NCBI GenBank assembly: GCA_020638995.1 | Contig: JACKHM010000004.1 | Coordinates: forward strand, 1,054,001-1,118,000 | DNA from: Planctomycetaceae bacterium | GTDB lineage: Bacteria > Planctomycetota > Planctomycetia > Pirellulales > Pirellulaceae | Direction of reading: 5' to 3' | Length of the DNA stretch: 64,000 nucleotides | Shown: positions 7,701-17,300 of the stretch, one piece after another | How the letters are laid out: each line of letters begins with the position of its first letter | Position numbering within the stretch: the stretch's first letter is position 1 | Translations under genes and position numbers: made by a program | The notes under the pieces: generated by a model | The model's input: the letters and a program-made list of their open reading frames with translations, nothing else | What the model was told of the DNA's origin: nothing | Databases searched by the model: none

Positions 7701-8936
7701 AATAGCGTGTGCTTTAGTGCGGACGGGAAGTGGATCGCCTCGGGGAGTTTTGACCGTACGATCAAGCTATGGGATGCGTTAACTGGCACAGACGTAATGA
7801 CACTCAAGGGACATACGGAGAGTATCCAAAGTGTTTCATTCAGCCCAGACAGCCTGCGGCTTGTTTCGGCAAGCATGGACAACACGATTCGGCTTTGGGA
7901 TCCGTTCAATGGCGAAGAGCTCAGATCGCTCAATGGACATTCAAAGGGAGTCCCAACCGTATGCTTCGGTCCTGACGGTGCGAGGATTGTCTCGGGGAGT
8001 TACGATCGTACTATCAAGCTGTGGGATGCAGCTGACGATCAAGGTCCTCCGGTCACTCCTAATCCAATTTGGCATATGGATTGTGCCGAAACCGCAAAGC
8101 AACTCGAAAGGTGGTATACCGCTTCGTTCCACGAAGCATGCTTGCTCAAAATCCAAGGTGAAGATAAGCGTCGGCTGGTCCATTTTGAAGCCGCGTATAA
8201 ACAATTACTTGAAGCGAACGGCGGTTCGCCACCACCAAGTTCTTCTGCTGTCGCTAGTGCCGCGATGCTCGCAGGTCTTCCGGCTTTCCAGCTTTCGGAC
8301 GTTCGCGAGTTGCGTTCGGTACCAAGTAAGTCACGACAGCCAAGAGAACTGGTGCTTGACATCGAGTACGGGGAAGAGCCCGACAACGTCGAAGACACTA
8401 AAGATGACGGCGAAACAAATGGAGTTGCCGATGGTGTCTATTACCACAAGTTCCCTGCGGGGCATAAATTGCGTGGGCCGCACGTCCCATTTGAGCATCC
8501 GGCAGTTGGTGACTTTGAGTTAGAACTTGAAGTTCGGTTGACCGATGTCCTTGTGTGGATGGGTTTGCCTCGCCATGGCACAGCATCGGAAAGCCATTGC
8601 CGCGACACTCTGTTGTGTCCAAGCGGATTTCAGGAAGTCCGAGACTACTCGTACGAAATGAAGAACGGGAACTGGAACGAATCACGCCGGCATCCGATCA
8701 AACTGTTTCCCAAGCCTAACACCGGCAAAGGAGACTGGATGAATCTCCGGATTATTCGCAGCGGCAACGAATATACCTACATGAACGGCGATCAAGTCAT
8801 CGCGACTACTGTCGACGAGAATCCTCGCAAAGATGATTTCGAGAATCTGCCTGGCCAGATCTACCTCTGGCTACTCCCGTCCACTGATGGTCCAGCCACG
8901 TTCGAACTTCGTTCGTTAAAGCTGTCGACATTGTAG
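4752..8936 (+). CDS. Ser/Thr protein kinase with 14 WD40 repeats
   Basis: A 1394-residue transmembrane eukaryote-like kinase. Kinase domain residues 68-370: glycine loop IGEGGMGSVY (74-83), lysine K98, catalytic HRDIKPTN (H189-D191), DFG at 212-214, SPE at 245-247, so it looks active. A hydrophobic segment at 392-413 is followed by an Ala/Glu-rich coiled coil (420-465). Residues 515-1100 hold 14 consecutive WD40 repeats, enough for two seven-bladed propellers. The C-terminal 250 residues contain a beta-rich region resembling the DUF1080/LamG-like domains common in planctomycetes; this is inference. The downstream initiator gene begins 8 nt after its stop, so the two are probably co-transcribed and may be translationally coupled. 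Ligand and substrate unknown. Confidence 0.93.
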   Translation: MTDETHNPEKDRQFTETSDAIRSPVSNNFSSDQDTPQLDVTIDADVQATESFDPTQVATEKSPTIGPYKLLQKIGEGGMGSVYMAEQTHPVRRRVALKLIKAGVANKQAITRFEAERQALAMMEHQHIAKVLDAGTTVQGSPYFVMELVNGIPITTYCDKFKLSLSERLELFIQSCNAIQHAHQKGIIHRDIKPTNVLVSEDDGKPSVKVIDFGLAKALQNTQRLTDETLFTAYGQVVGTLQYMSPEQAESNAMDVDTRSDVYSLGILLYELLTGSTPIERRTLKELALDKVLIAVRELEAPRPSSRLSSLGDSASDISAQRRTDPKKLGLILKGDLDWIAVKALEKDRTRRYDSPNELADDVRRFLSGEAIEARPPSVVYRLRKVARRHRVALLTAVGFVLLLLTAAAVSTHLAIRAIDAEEVATGKAQDARVEAENARIAEADAETERDRARAAEEEMEATLARSNYFLAVARWDANRARDANELLDRIPSKHREFEWRMAKRQFRGSSLTFSGHSASVSCSSFSPDGNWIASGSVDNMVKLWDVASGAAVKTLKGHTGSVNSLSFSPNGTQIVSASRDMTLKLWGAATGNELHTFVGHTGDVRCVRFSPDGTRIVSASNDQTIKVWNAVTCKNLQTLRGHSGEVSSVSFSPDGRHIVSGSNDKTLKLWDASTGEELKTLKGHLFYVDCVDFSPDGRRVVSGSYDKTIRLWDVATGALIKTLSGHSQGVYGVAFSPDNSLIASASIDTTIRLWDAYTGNQLRVLKGHTGFVKQVDFSPDGCQIASASSDKTIKLWDTTSSNEFRKLDGHTLGVIDVDFSSDGKWLASGGWDSRIRLWDAINPEKPREFKGHTGAIYSIRFSPNGERLASGSMDKTIKLWDASTGQIIRTFYGHTDTVTSVSFCPDNGRIVSGSLDKAIKLWDASTGEEIYTFKGHTDQVNCVRFSPDGTRIASGSHDETVKVWDVPTSKELQTLEGHTNDVNSVCFSADGKWIASGSFDRTIKLWDALTGTDVMTLKGHTESIQSVSFSPDSLRLVSASMDNTIRLWDPFNGEELRSLNGHSKGVPTVCFGPDGARIVSGSYDRTIKLWDAADDQGPPVTPNPIWHMDCAETAKQLERWYTASFHEACLLKIQGEDKRRLVHFEAAYKQLLEANGGSPPPSSSAVASAAMLAGLPAFQLSDVRELRSVPSKSRQPRELVLDIEYGEEPDNVEDTKDDGETNGVADGVYYHKFPAGHKLRGPHVPFEHPAVGDFELELEVRLTDVLVWMGLPRHGTASESHCRDTLLCPSGFQEVRDYSYEMKNGNWNESRRHPIKLFPKPNTGKGDWMNLRIIRSGNEYTYMNGDQVIATTVDENPRKDDFENLPGQIYLWLLPSTDGPATFELRSLKLSTL

Positions 8937-8944
8937 GGCACGGT

Positions 8945-10288
8945 GTGAATAGTCAGTCGCTCAAGAGGGGAGCCGCACATAGCGTCTCATTCCATTACAC
9001 GGACCAGAATCGCAACCGCAAGACCGGCACCGCCAACATCGCGTGTCCCTTCGGCTTATCAGCCAACGATGAACTCTACCTCTATGGTCTGCTTGCGTTG
9101 ACATTCGCTCAACCTGATCCATCGCCCGAGTTTTACGCAACGCCACACTGGTGCCTACGGCAACTTGGCATCGTTGATCCTTCAAGAGAGCAGGGAAAGC
9201 GGTATCAGATCTTTCGCGACGCGATCCGTCGCTTATCTGGTGTCATCTATGAAAACGATTGCTTCTACGATCCGGTTCGTGGCGAGCATCGTGACGTCGC
9301 CTTCGGATTTCTCAAGTACAGCCTTCCACTTCCGACAGAGAAAGGTCAACACTCACCGCGTGCATGGCGATTCGTATGGGATCAGCAGTTCTTCGAGTTC
9401 GCTCAGTCGATCCGAGGAAGCTTTACGTTCGACTTCCAACTCTATCTCGATCTCGATCTTGCCAATCGTCGCTTGTTTCTTCTGCTTCAGAAAATCTTCT
9501 GGCGACATGAACAGTCGCCATCTTTTGAGCTTCGGCAGCTCGGTATCGATACGCTTGGGTTTTCCGACACACTAGCAACGAAGGAGATTAAGCAAAAACT
9601 CATTCGTTGTGCCGAAGTGCTTCTGAAACAAGATATTCTGACACTACCATCAGATCGGGAGACCGTACGAGACCGCTTCGAGAAACGTGGAAAGGGGGAG
9701 CATCATGTTCGCTTCTACCGTGGTTCGTTCTTCGATGAAACAAAGAAACAATCTCGCTCTCGGTGCGACTCACCACTTATTGAACCACTTGAATCCATCG
9801 GACTTGACCGCCAGACGATTGATCGTGTTCTACGAGACTATAAGGCGGGGATGATTCAGCAGTGGGCAGACGTGACGCTCGCGGCCATTGAACGAAAGGT
9901 GGTGTCGAAGTCGCCACAAGCGTACTTCATGCACCATATTAAGGAAGCAAAGGCGAAGCGGACGACTCCGCCTGATTGGTGGCGAGATTTACAACAAAAG
10001 GAATATCGAAAGCAGTACGAAGAGCGTGATCGAACGCAAGAGGGGAATGATGATGCGGCCTTCGATGAATATCTACGGTGTGAAGGTCGCGAAGCGTTCG
10101 AGCGAGTGATGGATAGACTGTTCGTAAGTCTTCGTGCGTCGGGGCAGGAGGAAGACGAGGCGAAACGCAACGCCAACTATATGGCTCGCGTCAATCTTCG
10201 TGGTCGCTTTTATCAACAGGCGTCAGGACGATCTGATTCAGGTTTTCACTCAGTCTCTGATACGCTTCGTCGTCGCAATGATTCTTAA
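8945..10288 (+). CDS. Replication initiator protein A-like (plasmid type)
   Basis: A 447-residue protein starting at GTG 8945. Residues 1-250 resemble the RPA-type replication initiators (winged-helix Rep) of plasmids: an N-terminal CPFGLSANDELYLYGLLALT segment, then HWCLRQLGI, the region around FDFQLYLDLDLANRRLFLLL, and a second winged-helix-like stretch. The C-terminal 170 residues are charged and less conserved. Direct repeats follow directly at 10295-10385, as for an iteron-regulated origin. Its position 8 nt behind a large receptor kinase is unusual for a Rep gene. It is not the chromosomal DnaA. The family assignment rests on pattern recognition. Confidence 0.6.
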   Translation: MNSQSLKRGAAHSVSFHYTDQNRNRKTGTANIACPFGLSANDELYLYGLLALTFAQPDPSPEFYATPHWCLRQLGIVDPSREQGKRYQIFRDAIRRLSGVIYENDCFYDPVRGEHRDVAFGFLKYSLPLPTEKGQHSPRAWRFVWDQQFFEFAQSIRGSFTFDFQLYLDLDLANRRLFLLLQKIFWRHEQSPSFELRQLGIDTLGFSDTLATKEIKQKLIRCAEVLLKQDILTLPSDRETVRDRFEKRGKGEHHVRFYRGSFFDETKKQSRSRCDSPLIEPLESIGLDRQTIDRVLRDYKAGMIQQWADVTLAAIERKVVSKSPQAYFMHHIKEAKAKRTTPPDWWRDLQQKEYRKQYEERDRTQEGNDDAAFDEYLRCEGREAFERVMDRLFVSLRASGQEEDEAKRNANYMARVNLRGRFYQQASGRSDSGFHSVSDTLRRRNDS

Positions 10289-10294
10289 GAAGAC

Positions 10295-10385
10295 ACCCGC
10301 ACTTGGCGTCAACTTTTTTCATGCGTTTGTCCGTACCTCACGTCACCTTTTACAGCGAACAACCCGCACTTGGCGTCACCTTTTC
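10295..10385. repeat. Iteron-like direct repeats behind the initiator gene
   Basis: The 17-mer ACCCGCACTTGGCGTCA occurs at 10295-10311 and 10362-10378, each followed by ACTTTTT or CCTTTT. A partial third copy (CGTCACCTTTTAC) lies at about 10340-10352. The position just after a Rep gene fits initiator-binding repeats; binding is not shown. Confidence 0.6.
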
Positions 10386-11243
10386 GTATTGAATCAATTT
10401 GGCAATCCGTCCGTTTGTGGCAGATTATTGGACCTCATTCCTGTTTTAGACTTCGGGAACGCTTTACGCCAAAGAAGTTGTTACAAAGAACTCTTGAAAA
10501 ACAAAGAAGACGACCGGAGGTCGTTGCTTATAAGAAATTTTCTATTTGAAGTGTCGACAGTCACTCGACTTCGCGGAACGATCACCACAAAAGAAAAGAG
10601 ATTCAGACGTCGACGGATAGATGGTCCGTTCACGGTTCGACTTCTGAATCAATCACCGCACCGCTGGAAGCGGATGGGGAAGAGCTTGGCGGAGCCAAGA
10701 GCGCCACTAGTAGGGCACCTCGTCGCGGGACGGGCTTTCGCCCGCGACCCCCGCGTTTCCTGCTCTTCGACGACGCCGATGGAACGGCTGCTACGTTTGT
10801 AAACGCGGGGGTCGCTGCCTCATTCTTCGGCCCGCGACGGGTGCCGCACTCCACTCTCAATTCGCCAAAGGCGACCCCGCAGCCTCGACCTATCGGTCGA
10901 GTCGCCACAAATTTCTTCTCACACCATCTCCACAGTATGCCTATGACCTTCGGGTCGGGCACAAGGGGCGTTTTACGCTTCTCTGGCATGGTCACCCGGC
11001 AGGAAACGCTTGCGACGCCTTGTCGACGCTGCAAATGCGTTACAGTAGCTGGCAATCGCACCGGCAAGTGTCGCATAATGTTCCCGGCTTCGCTCTGTTG
11101 TCGCGTTGGTCAAGTGCTGTTACAGACAGTACTTGTGATGATCGCCGTCCATTCGATCGACAGGAGTTTCCGAATTATTTGCGGAAATCGCGGTTCATTG
11201 TGACCCGTTTCGCGATTCCCTCTACAGGAGGCGCTACGTACCG
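10386..11243. other. Non-coding region rich in inverted repeats, possible origin
   Basis: No frame here looks like a protein. There is a 14-base inverted repeat with one mismatch (10600-10613 / 10637-10650), and a perfect 15-base inverted repeat (10744-10758 / 10801-10815, GCGACCCCCGCGTTT) beside smaller GC-rich hairpins (10722-10729 with 10741-10748). Together with the iteron-like repeats this is a candidate replication origin. The end of the region is the leader of the sigma-factor gene, with AGGAGG upstream of ATG 11244. Confidence 0.5.
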
Positions 11244-11825
11244 ATGGTATCCAATCAGGAGTTAGATAATCTGCTTGCTCAAGCCACGAAAGGAGATCGG
11301 GACGCGCTTGGCCTTCTGCTTGAAGAAGTGAGGCCGCGTCTCAAGAAGTTTGCGCAAGACCGCCTCCCAGAACCACTGAAACGACGCGTTGACGCCTCGG
11401 ATCTGGTTCAGAAAGCGTGCCTCTCAGCAGTTCGTGGATTCGAGTATTTCGAAGGAGATCAGATCGCGGACTTCATGAACTGGCTTCTCACAATTCACGA
11501 GCGAAACATCAAAGATACGATACGGGATCATACACGAGCACAAAAGAGAGACGTAAATCGAGAGGCGTCAGACGGACAGTTTGAGATGCTACGAGCACCA
11601 CGTGAAGTCTCACCGAGCCAACTGCTAATTAGCAAAGAGCAATCGGCGAGCCTTGAAGCAGCATTGAAAAGACTTCCAGAAAGACAACGTGAAGCTGTTC
11701 ATCTCAAGCACATCCGGGGTATGAAGATTGCTGAAATCGCCAAATTGATGAAGTGTAGTCACGCTTCGGTGGCTGGACTATTGCGACGCGGTACGGCGGA
11801 AGTGCGGCAGTTCCTAGGCGAGTAA
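11244..11825 (+). CDS. ECF-type RNA polymerase sigma factor
   Basis: A 193-residue sigma-70 family protein with only regions 2 and 4. Region 2 includes RRVDASDLVQKACLSA and MNWLLTIHERNIKD; region 4 (LPERQREAVHLKHIRGMKIAEIAKLM) has a helix-turn-helix. It belongs to the planctomycete groups found beside Ser/Thr kinases. The gene starts at ATG 11244 after an AGGAGG motif and ends 12 nt before the kinase at 11838, so both form an operon. The kinase may control the sigma factor; no anti-sigma gene is seen. Confidence 0.9.
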   Translation: MVSNQELDNLLAQATKGDRDALGLLLEEVRPRLKKFAQDRLPEPLKRRVDASDLVQKACLSAVRGFEYFEGDQIADFMNWLLTIHERNIKDTIRDHTRAQKRDVNREASDGQFEMLRAPREVSPSQLLISKEQSASLEAALKRLPERQREAVHLKHIRGMKIAEIAKLMKCSHASVAGLLRRGTAEVRQFLGE

Positions 11826-11837
11826 GGCGCAATCTCA

Positions 11838-14237
11838 ATGGATCAATCACGGCGGAATCCGAAACGTATCGACGAAGAGCGACTGGACTCGCTGATCGCC
11901 GAGTATTTGCAGCAAGTCGACGAGGGGGCCCTTGTCACTGCACAGAGCTTCTCGGCGCAGCATCCAGAGTATGCGGAAATGCTACGCGAGTATCTCGATG
12001 GTGCTGCGCGGATCGATGCGATGGTTGATCCGAATGCTTTAACCCAGAGCAAACAGGACACGACTCGTTCGCAAACAGACCAAGACACGATCGGGTATTC
12101 CCGCTCACAAGTTCGTGCTGGGTCTCAGCCCGAGACTGGTGCCGTCCCGTTCGGGCGATACTTGCTACTGCGTTGTCTGGGCAAAGGCGCGATGGGGACA
12201 GTGTATCTGGCGGAAGACTCTCAACTGGAACGCTTGGTCGCACTCAAAATCCCCTCCATCTCCACCGAAGGATCTCTTGACGTCGTTGAAAGGTTTTACA
12301 TTGAGGCACGTGCGGCCGCGACGCTCAATCATCCGAATATCTGTCAAGTGCATGACATCGGCGAGCATGAGGGAACGCCGCATATCACGATGACGTTCAT
12401 CGATGGTCCACCGTTGTCCAATCTGATAAGACGGCAAGGAAAGCTGCTCGCGGAATCCGAAGTTATAAGGCTTGTGCGACAGGTGGCTCGTGCGCTTGCT
12501 AACGCCCATCAACACGGAATCCTTCATCGCGACGTCAAGCCCGGCAATATTCTGATCAATGAGCACCGCGAGCCGATTGTGACTGATTTTGGATTGGCCT
12601 CTCGTCTCAACACGGATGCTGCCAAGCGTTTGACAGACACCGGCGCGTTGTTGGGAACGCCAGCCTATATGTCCCCAGAGCAAGTGAGCGGTAAACCCGA
12701 GTTGATCGGTCCGGCATCTGACCAATACAGTCTGGGCGTCATACTTTACGAACTGCTGACAGGGCGTCTTCCGTTTCAAGGCTCTATCGCCGCTGTTCTG
12801 GCACAGATCTCGCGTGACACTCCAGCCTCGCCCGGCGCAATATGCAATTCGATCAATCCGGCAGTTGAAGCGATATGTATGAAGATGCTGTCAAAGGCTC
12901 CGGCCGACCGCTATGGATCGATGGTCGATGTTGTGAACGCTCTGGACGCCGTTGTTGCAGATGGTACAAGCACATCTGGCATTCGAGTGCTTTCCAAAAG
13001 ATCGAGTACTGGAAAAGACGTTGACACTTCATCAAGAACCGGGAGGTTCAGTAGTCGGCTGACAATGCTGCTGTTGCCAGCCATCATTGCGACGTTCGCA
13101 GCCGTATGGACCATCAAGATTTCGCTCGATGAAGGCGGGGCGAGCGTGTCAATTACTCAGCGAGAGATTGCCGCCACTAAAATGCTCGCAGTCTCGAACG
13201 ACAGCGTTGTTCGCGTAAGTCCTGCCGCCCGGACTCCGCTTCCCGACGGGCCAGCGGAGTTGGTGCATACGCTTGACGGCCACACTGCCGCAATCAACTC
13301 ACTCGTTTTCTCCAACAATGGCGAAACCGTATTTTCGGCAAGTGGCGATCAGACGATCCGAGCTTGGAGCGTTGTCACCGGTCGTGAGCATTTTCGGATC
13401 GACTCCAAGTTCGCAGAGTGGGTGGTTGCAATGGCCCTTTCTCCAAATGGTCAGCACCTATTGGTTGCACGCACCTATTCTGGAGAGCCTAACGTATGCA
13501 TGTTTAGCACAAAGACCGGCTCGTTTGAACGCGGATTCGTAGGTTTAAATTGGAAGGGGCTGGATGTCGATGTTTCATCCGACAACCAAAAAATTGCGGC
13601 TGTCGCAACGAACGGTGTTGCACGTGTGTGGAGCCTGCAAACCGGTGCGATCCAAAATACTCTTGCAACTGGTAAGCACGATGCTTTTGCGGGCGTTCAG
13701 TTTGTTGGCGATGGTGACAGATTGCTTCTTAGCAACGGAGAGCCAAGCTTTGGAACACAGTTGTGGAATCTGGACTCGAACGAGGAAGCCTTGCCGTTCG
13801 CCAATTCGAATGTTCGAGCGCGTGGTATCGCTTTGTCTCCGAGTGAACAGACCTTTGCAATTTCTCAATGGACGCGAGTTTGCATTTTCGAAGTCCAGAA
13901 TCAGCAGCCCATTCGCCAAATCTCCCTGGACTATGGCGTTCAGTGCCTCGAATACACGTCAGACGGCAGGCACCTCGTTTGTGGAGGCCAAGGTTGCGCC
14001 ACGATCTGGGATACGCACTCGGCGGAGAAGGTACATCAAATCGACTCTGGGAAACTGCGATTCAGCCGAATTGCCTTGTCGCCGGACAGTCGTTTTCTCG
14101 TTTCCGGTGGCGGTGGCATTCATAGCGAAGAGGAAGAGACAACTATCGGCAATGATGACTATGCGATCTATGTGTGGCGATTACCGGAAAAGGTCTGGCC
14201 GCAGGTAGCCCCGACCGACGTGACAACACCGAATTGA
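11838..14237 (+). CDS. Transmembrane Ser/Thr kinase with C-terminal WD40-like propeller
   Basis: A 799-residue protein. Residues 10-60 form the acidic helical segment usual in planctomycete kinases linked to ECF sigma factors. The kinase domain (107-370) has GKGAMGTVY, K137, HRDVKPGNIL (H230-D232), DFG (250-252) and SPEQ, all intact. A transmembrane helix lies at 408-428. The rest, outside the membrane, contains about seven divergent WD40 blades (for example HTAAINSLVFSNNGE and ASGDQTIRAWS). It is much shorter than the other WD40 kinase of the island and not a close copy. It is probably the sensor for the neighbouring ECF sigma factor; phosphorylation target not known. Confidence 0.92.
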   Translation: MDQSRRNPKRIDEERLDSLIAEYLQQVDEGALVTAQSFSAQHPEYAEMLREYLDGAARIDAMVDPNALTQSKQDTTRSQTDQDTIGYSRSQVRAGSQPETGAVPFGRYLLLRCLGKGAMGTVYLAEDSQLERLVALKIPSISTEGSLDVVERFYIEARAAATLNHPNICQVHDIGEHEGTPHITMTFIDGPPLSNLIRRQGKLLAESEVIRLVRQVARALANAHQHGILHRDVKPGNILINEHREPIVTDFGLASRLNTDAAKRLTDTGALLGTPAYMSPEQVSGKPELIGPASDQYSLGVILYELLTGRLPFQGSIAAVLAQISRDTPASPGAICNSINPAVEAICMKMLSKAPADRYGSMVDVVNALDAVVADGTSTSGIRVLSKRSSTGKDVDTSSRTGRFSSRLTMLLLPAIIATFAAVWTIKISLDEGGASVSITQREIAATKMLAVSNDSVVRVSPAARTPLPDGPAELVHTLDGHTAAINSLVFSNNGETVFSASGDQTIRAWSVVTGREHFRIDSKFAEWVVAMALSPNGQHLLVARTYSGEPNVCMFSTKTGSFERGFVGLNWKGLDVDVSSDNQKIAAVATNGVARVWSLQTGAIQNTLATGKHDAFAGVQFVGDGDRLLLSNGEPSFGTQLWNLDSNEEALPFANSNVRARGIALSPSEQTFAISQWTRVCIFEVQNQQPIRQISLDYGVQCLEYTSDGRHLVCGGQGCATIWDTHSAEKVHQIDSGKLRFSRIALSPDSRFLVSGGGGIHSEEEETTIGNDDYAIYVWRLPEKVWPQVAPTDVTTPN

Positions 14238-14365
14238 ACCATTGAAACCGAGGCAGACAAGACTGTGCTTGCCAAGTCACCCTAACGCCAGACGTATTCA
14301 CGCTATTCACTCGCTTTACGCAGACGGCGTATTGGGCAGCATTCAATATCCACGGAGTCAAGGCC

Positions 14366-17300
14366 ATGCCGATGAGTATCCAATGCCCGCACTGCGGAAA
14401 ACCGCTCAATGCCCCCGACGAACTCGCAGGCAAGAGCTGCAAGTGCCCCGCATGCGGAAACACCCTAACGGTTCCGGTCCAGCCCCAGCCAGTCACTCCA
14501 CAGACACCATCGATCGAACCGTCGCCCGCAGCGCAAACGGAGACGCCCGCGCCAAGTGAACTCGCTACTCGCCTGCGCACGACAGCGTCCGATGAAGGCA
14601 GGACGTGCTCTCCGTCGCGAAACAAAAGACTCTCGCCGATGCTCGCATGGAAGGCAAAAAGTGTCCTGGGACAAATCCACGGTCTTCGTGAGACGCTCAC
14701 AACCGCATACTCTGAACTTGGTATTGAACTGCTGGAAGCCGAGAATAGCCCAATCGCTAGTGATCATTGCCAGGGTCTCGGCGAAGTGCTCTCGAAGACG
14801 GAAGAGCTGAGGGCGAAGTTGAGCACAGTGACTGCCGCGAAGAGCACCGCTACATTAGCGAAGCCAATTCGTGCCGAGATCGCGGAATTGCAGTGTAGAC
14901 GGACGGAACTTCTCGCGACGGTCGGGCGAGAAGCTTATGAAACTGGTCACGGTTCGGAAGCCTTAAGGTCGAAGATTAAGGTCTGCGACGAACTAGGAGA
15001 TGCTTGCCGGGATCGACTAAACGAGTTGGGCATTTCGGAAGACGTGGATGCCCGTGCGATCCGTACTCCGCTCGTGATAGCCGGGGTTGGCGTTGGACTT
15101 CTGACGGCATCGATCCTTGCCGTGTGCGTCTTTACGATTCCACGATACCGTGGAACGCCCGCTGTCGAACCGTCTGTCGCGGAAATAGGAATAACTGACG
15201 TCCCACCAACCGACATCGCCAAAATTGATCCTTTTGCGACCGATATGGAAGATACCGAGTCTGCTGCGGACGATCGGGAAGAATCGCAACCGCTGGTGCT
15301 CGCAGACGAAAAAGCAAACTCACTTTCTATGTCTGTGGAAGAACGGGACGAACCCGAAGTCGCCGCTTTCGATCCGACACCTTGGGCACGAGCAACTTTG
15401 TTAATGGTAAATCCTGCCCACTATGCGGTCGGCATGACGAAGCCAACCTCGGATCTGTACGAAGTCGTGGCAAAGGCGACAGAAGCGGAGGCGGAACAGG
15501 CGATCGAGTACGGTCGAAGCCAAGGACTGCCAATCCTTGGTTTGGATCCTGCCTTGGCCCGCGAAGTCTACGCCCGGTATCAACCAGGGGATCGACTGTC
15601 CACATCGCATTCTGACAAAGTCCATGGGTTCTTTCGCCCAAGGCAGTTTGGGCCCGCCGAAGACAATCTCATCGCCTTTCGTGATGTCAGAAACGGGAGT
15701 TGGCAAGTCGGGCAGGTGTCCGAAGATAACAGCTCCTTCCACCCTCTATTGGAGCCAGAACCCCAAACATTTAAGGCCGAGTATATCCTTCCTGGGAGCA
15801 TGCGAGGGATGTCGAAAGAGGAGTTGCGTGACTGGAAACAAATCGATTTTGTTGACTACTGTGCTTTTCAAATCGCGAAACACGTCAGCACCAAGGACGA
15901 CGACCGTTATGTTGCCGTCGCCATTAAAGAAGTGAAGCTCGATATCGATCCCGATGAACTCAACGACATGCGCAAGATGGACGACAGGGAGTGGCAACGC
16001 TACATGCAAGTGCAGAACCTCACGCATGCCGACGTCGAGGTTCGTGTCGGACTGCTGGCGACGCTCTTCGGTGGCATGCGTGATAGCGCTGCGCGCAAGG
16101 AACGAGAGACGAAGCTAGAACGCGACCGCCGAGAACGCGCAGAAATAGAAAGGGCCTTCAGGCAGATCAAGAGATTCGAGGACAGCCTTCAAGGGGAGCT
16201 AAGAAAGAAACTGGCCCAACTCGAAATACCGCTGCTCGAACGAGAGTCGACACAGGAGCTACGAGACGAGAGAGAGTTGGCAGATGATCCGGAATTCCGA
16301 GGTCGCACGGAAAGCAACTATGTTTCCATGTATTGTGCAAGTCATATGGTCCTGGCAAACATCCGATGGCCGCAAAGCGGGGGCTCTTACGAACTGGACG
16401 TGCGGCTCGTGGACGTTCGAACCGGGGCGATTGTATGGTCTGACCAGCGAGACCGCGTTTTCGCCGCAGACGCAGAGCCTGAAGTCACCGCACTCCGTTG
16501 CCTGCTCCGCAGCGGTCGCCTCGCCAGGGTGGATTTCGTTGGTAGTTCGTCGCGATCTGCTGACTTGATGAGCGTACCACTTGGATCGCCACAACTGCTC
16601 GCGGCCAATGTATCTGTGACCGCCCGCCCGCCTGCATTATTGCACATCGAGCAAGCTGGTGACTCGTCCAGTATCTTGCTTCGTGACTTGTTCGCCAACG
16701 AACGCGTCGAATGGCCCCGGGCCGAACTCAGACTGTCACCGGTAAGCGACTCGTTTAAGGATGTTCCGAGTGGGCACGAAATGCGATATTTGCTCTGGCG
16801 AACATCAAGTGCCATCATACCTGCAGGCGGACGGATACTGCAGGTAGACGGCTCTACAGCGCGAGTTAGTTTAGGGAAACGGTATGGTATTTCGCCCACT
16901 GATCGACTTGGCGTTGTTCGGTTTACTCAACTGCAATCCGGAGAGATTCAACAGAATCCGATTTCCGTCGAACTGGTTGTCTCGACGGTCGATGAAACGC
17001 AGTGTTCTGCCACTGTTCGAAGCATTAGCAATGTGCAACTTGGTGCCAACGACTTCGCCGTACCGAAAAAGGGGCAGCGACTCAAAGTCGCGGTAATCGA
17101 CCCTGAGTTTCGTTTGACGGATCCGAAACTGCAAATCACGGCAAACAGGCTAAACCGCGCCCAGCAGCAACGGCTCTATCAGTTCACTGTCCAGAATGGT
17201 GCCACACTGGCGGCAAAGTTCCGTGCGGGGCTAACAAGGCTGCAAGTTCCAATCGTACTAGCGGAAGACCTTCCGCAAGAGTTCCGTGGAAGTGCCGGAA

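Noticed and set aside
10630..11203. Overlapping frames on both strands of the inverted-repeat region
   Set aside because: Composition follows GC-rich repeats; no motif, no starts with ribosome-binding sites.
11935..12779. Minus-strand open frames within the second kinase
   Set aside because: They lie entirely inside a well-supported kinase gene and show no motif.
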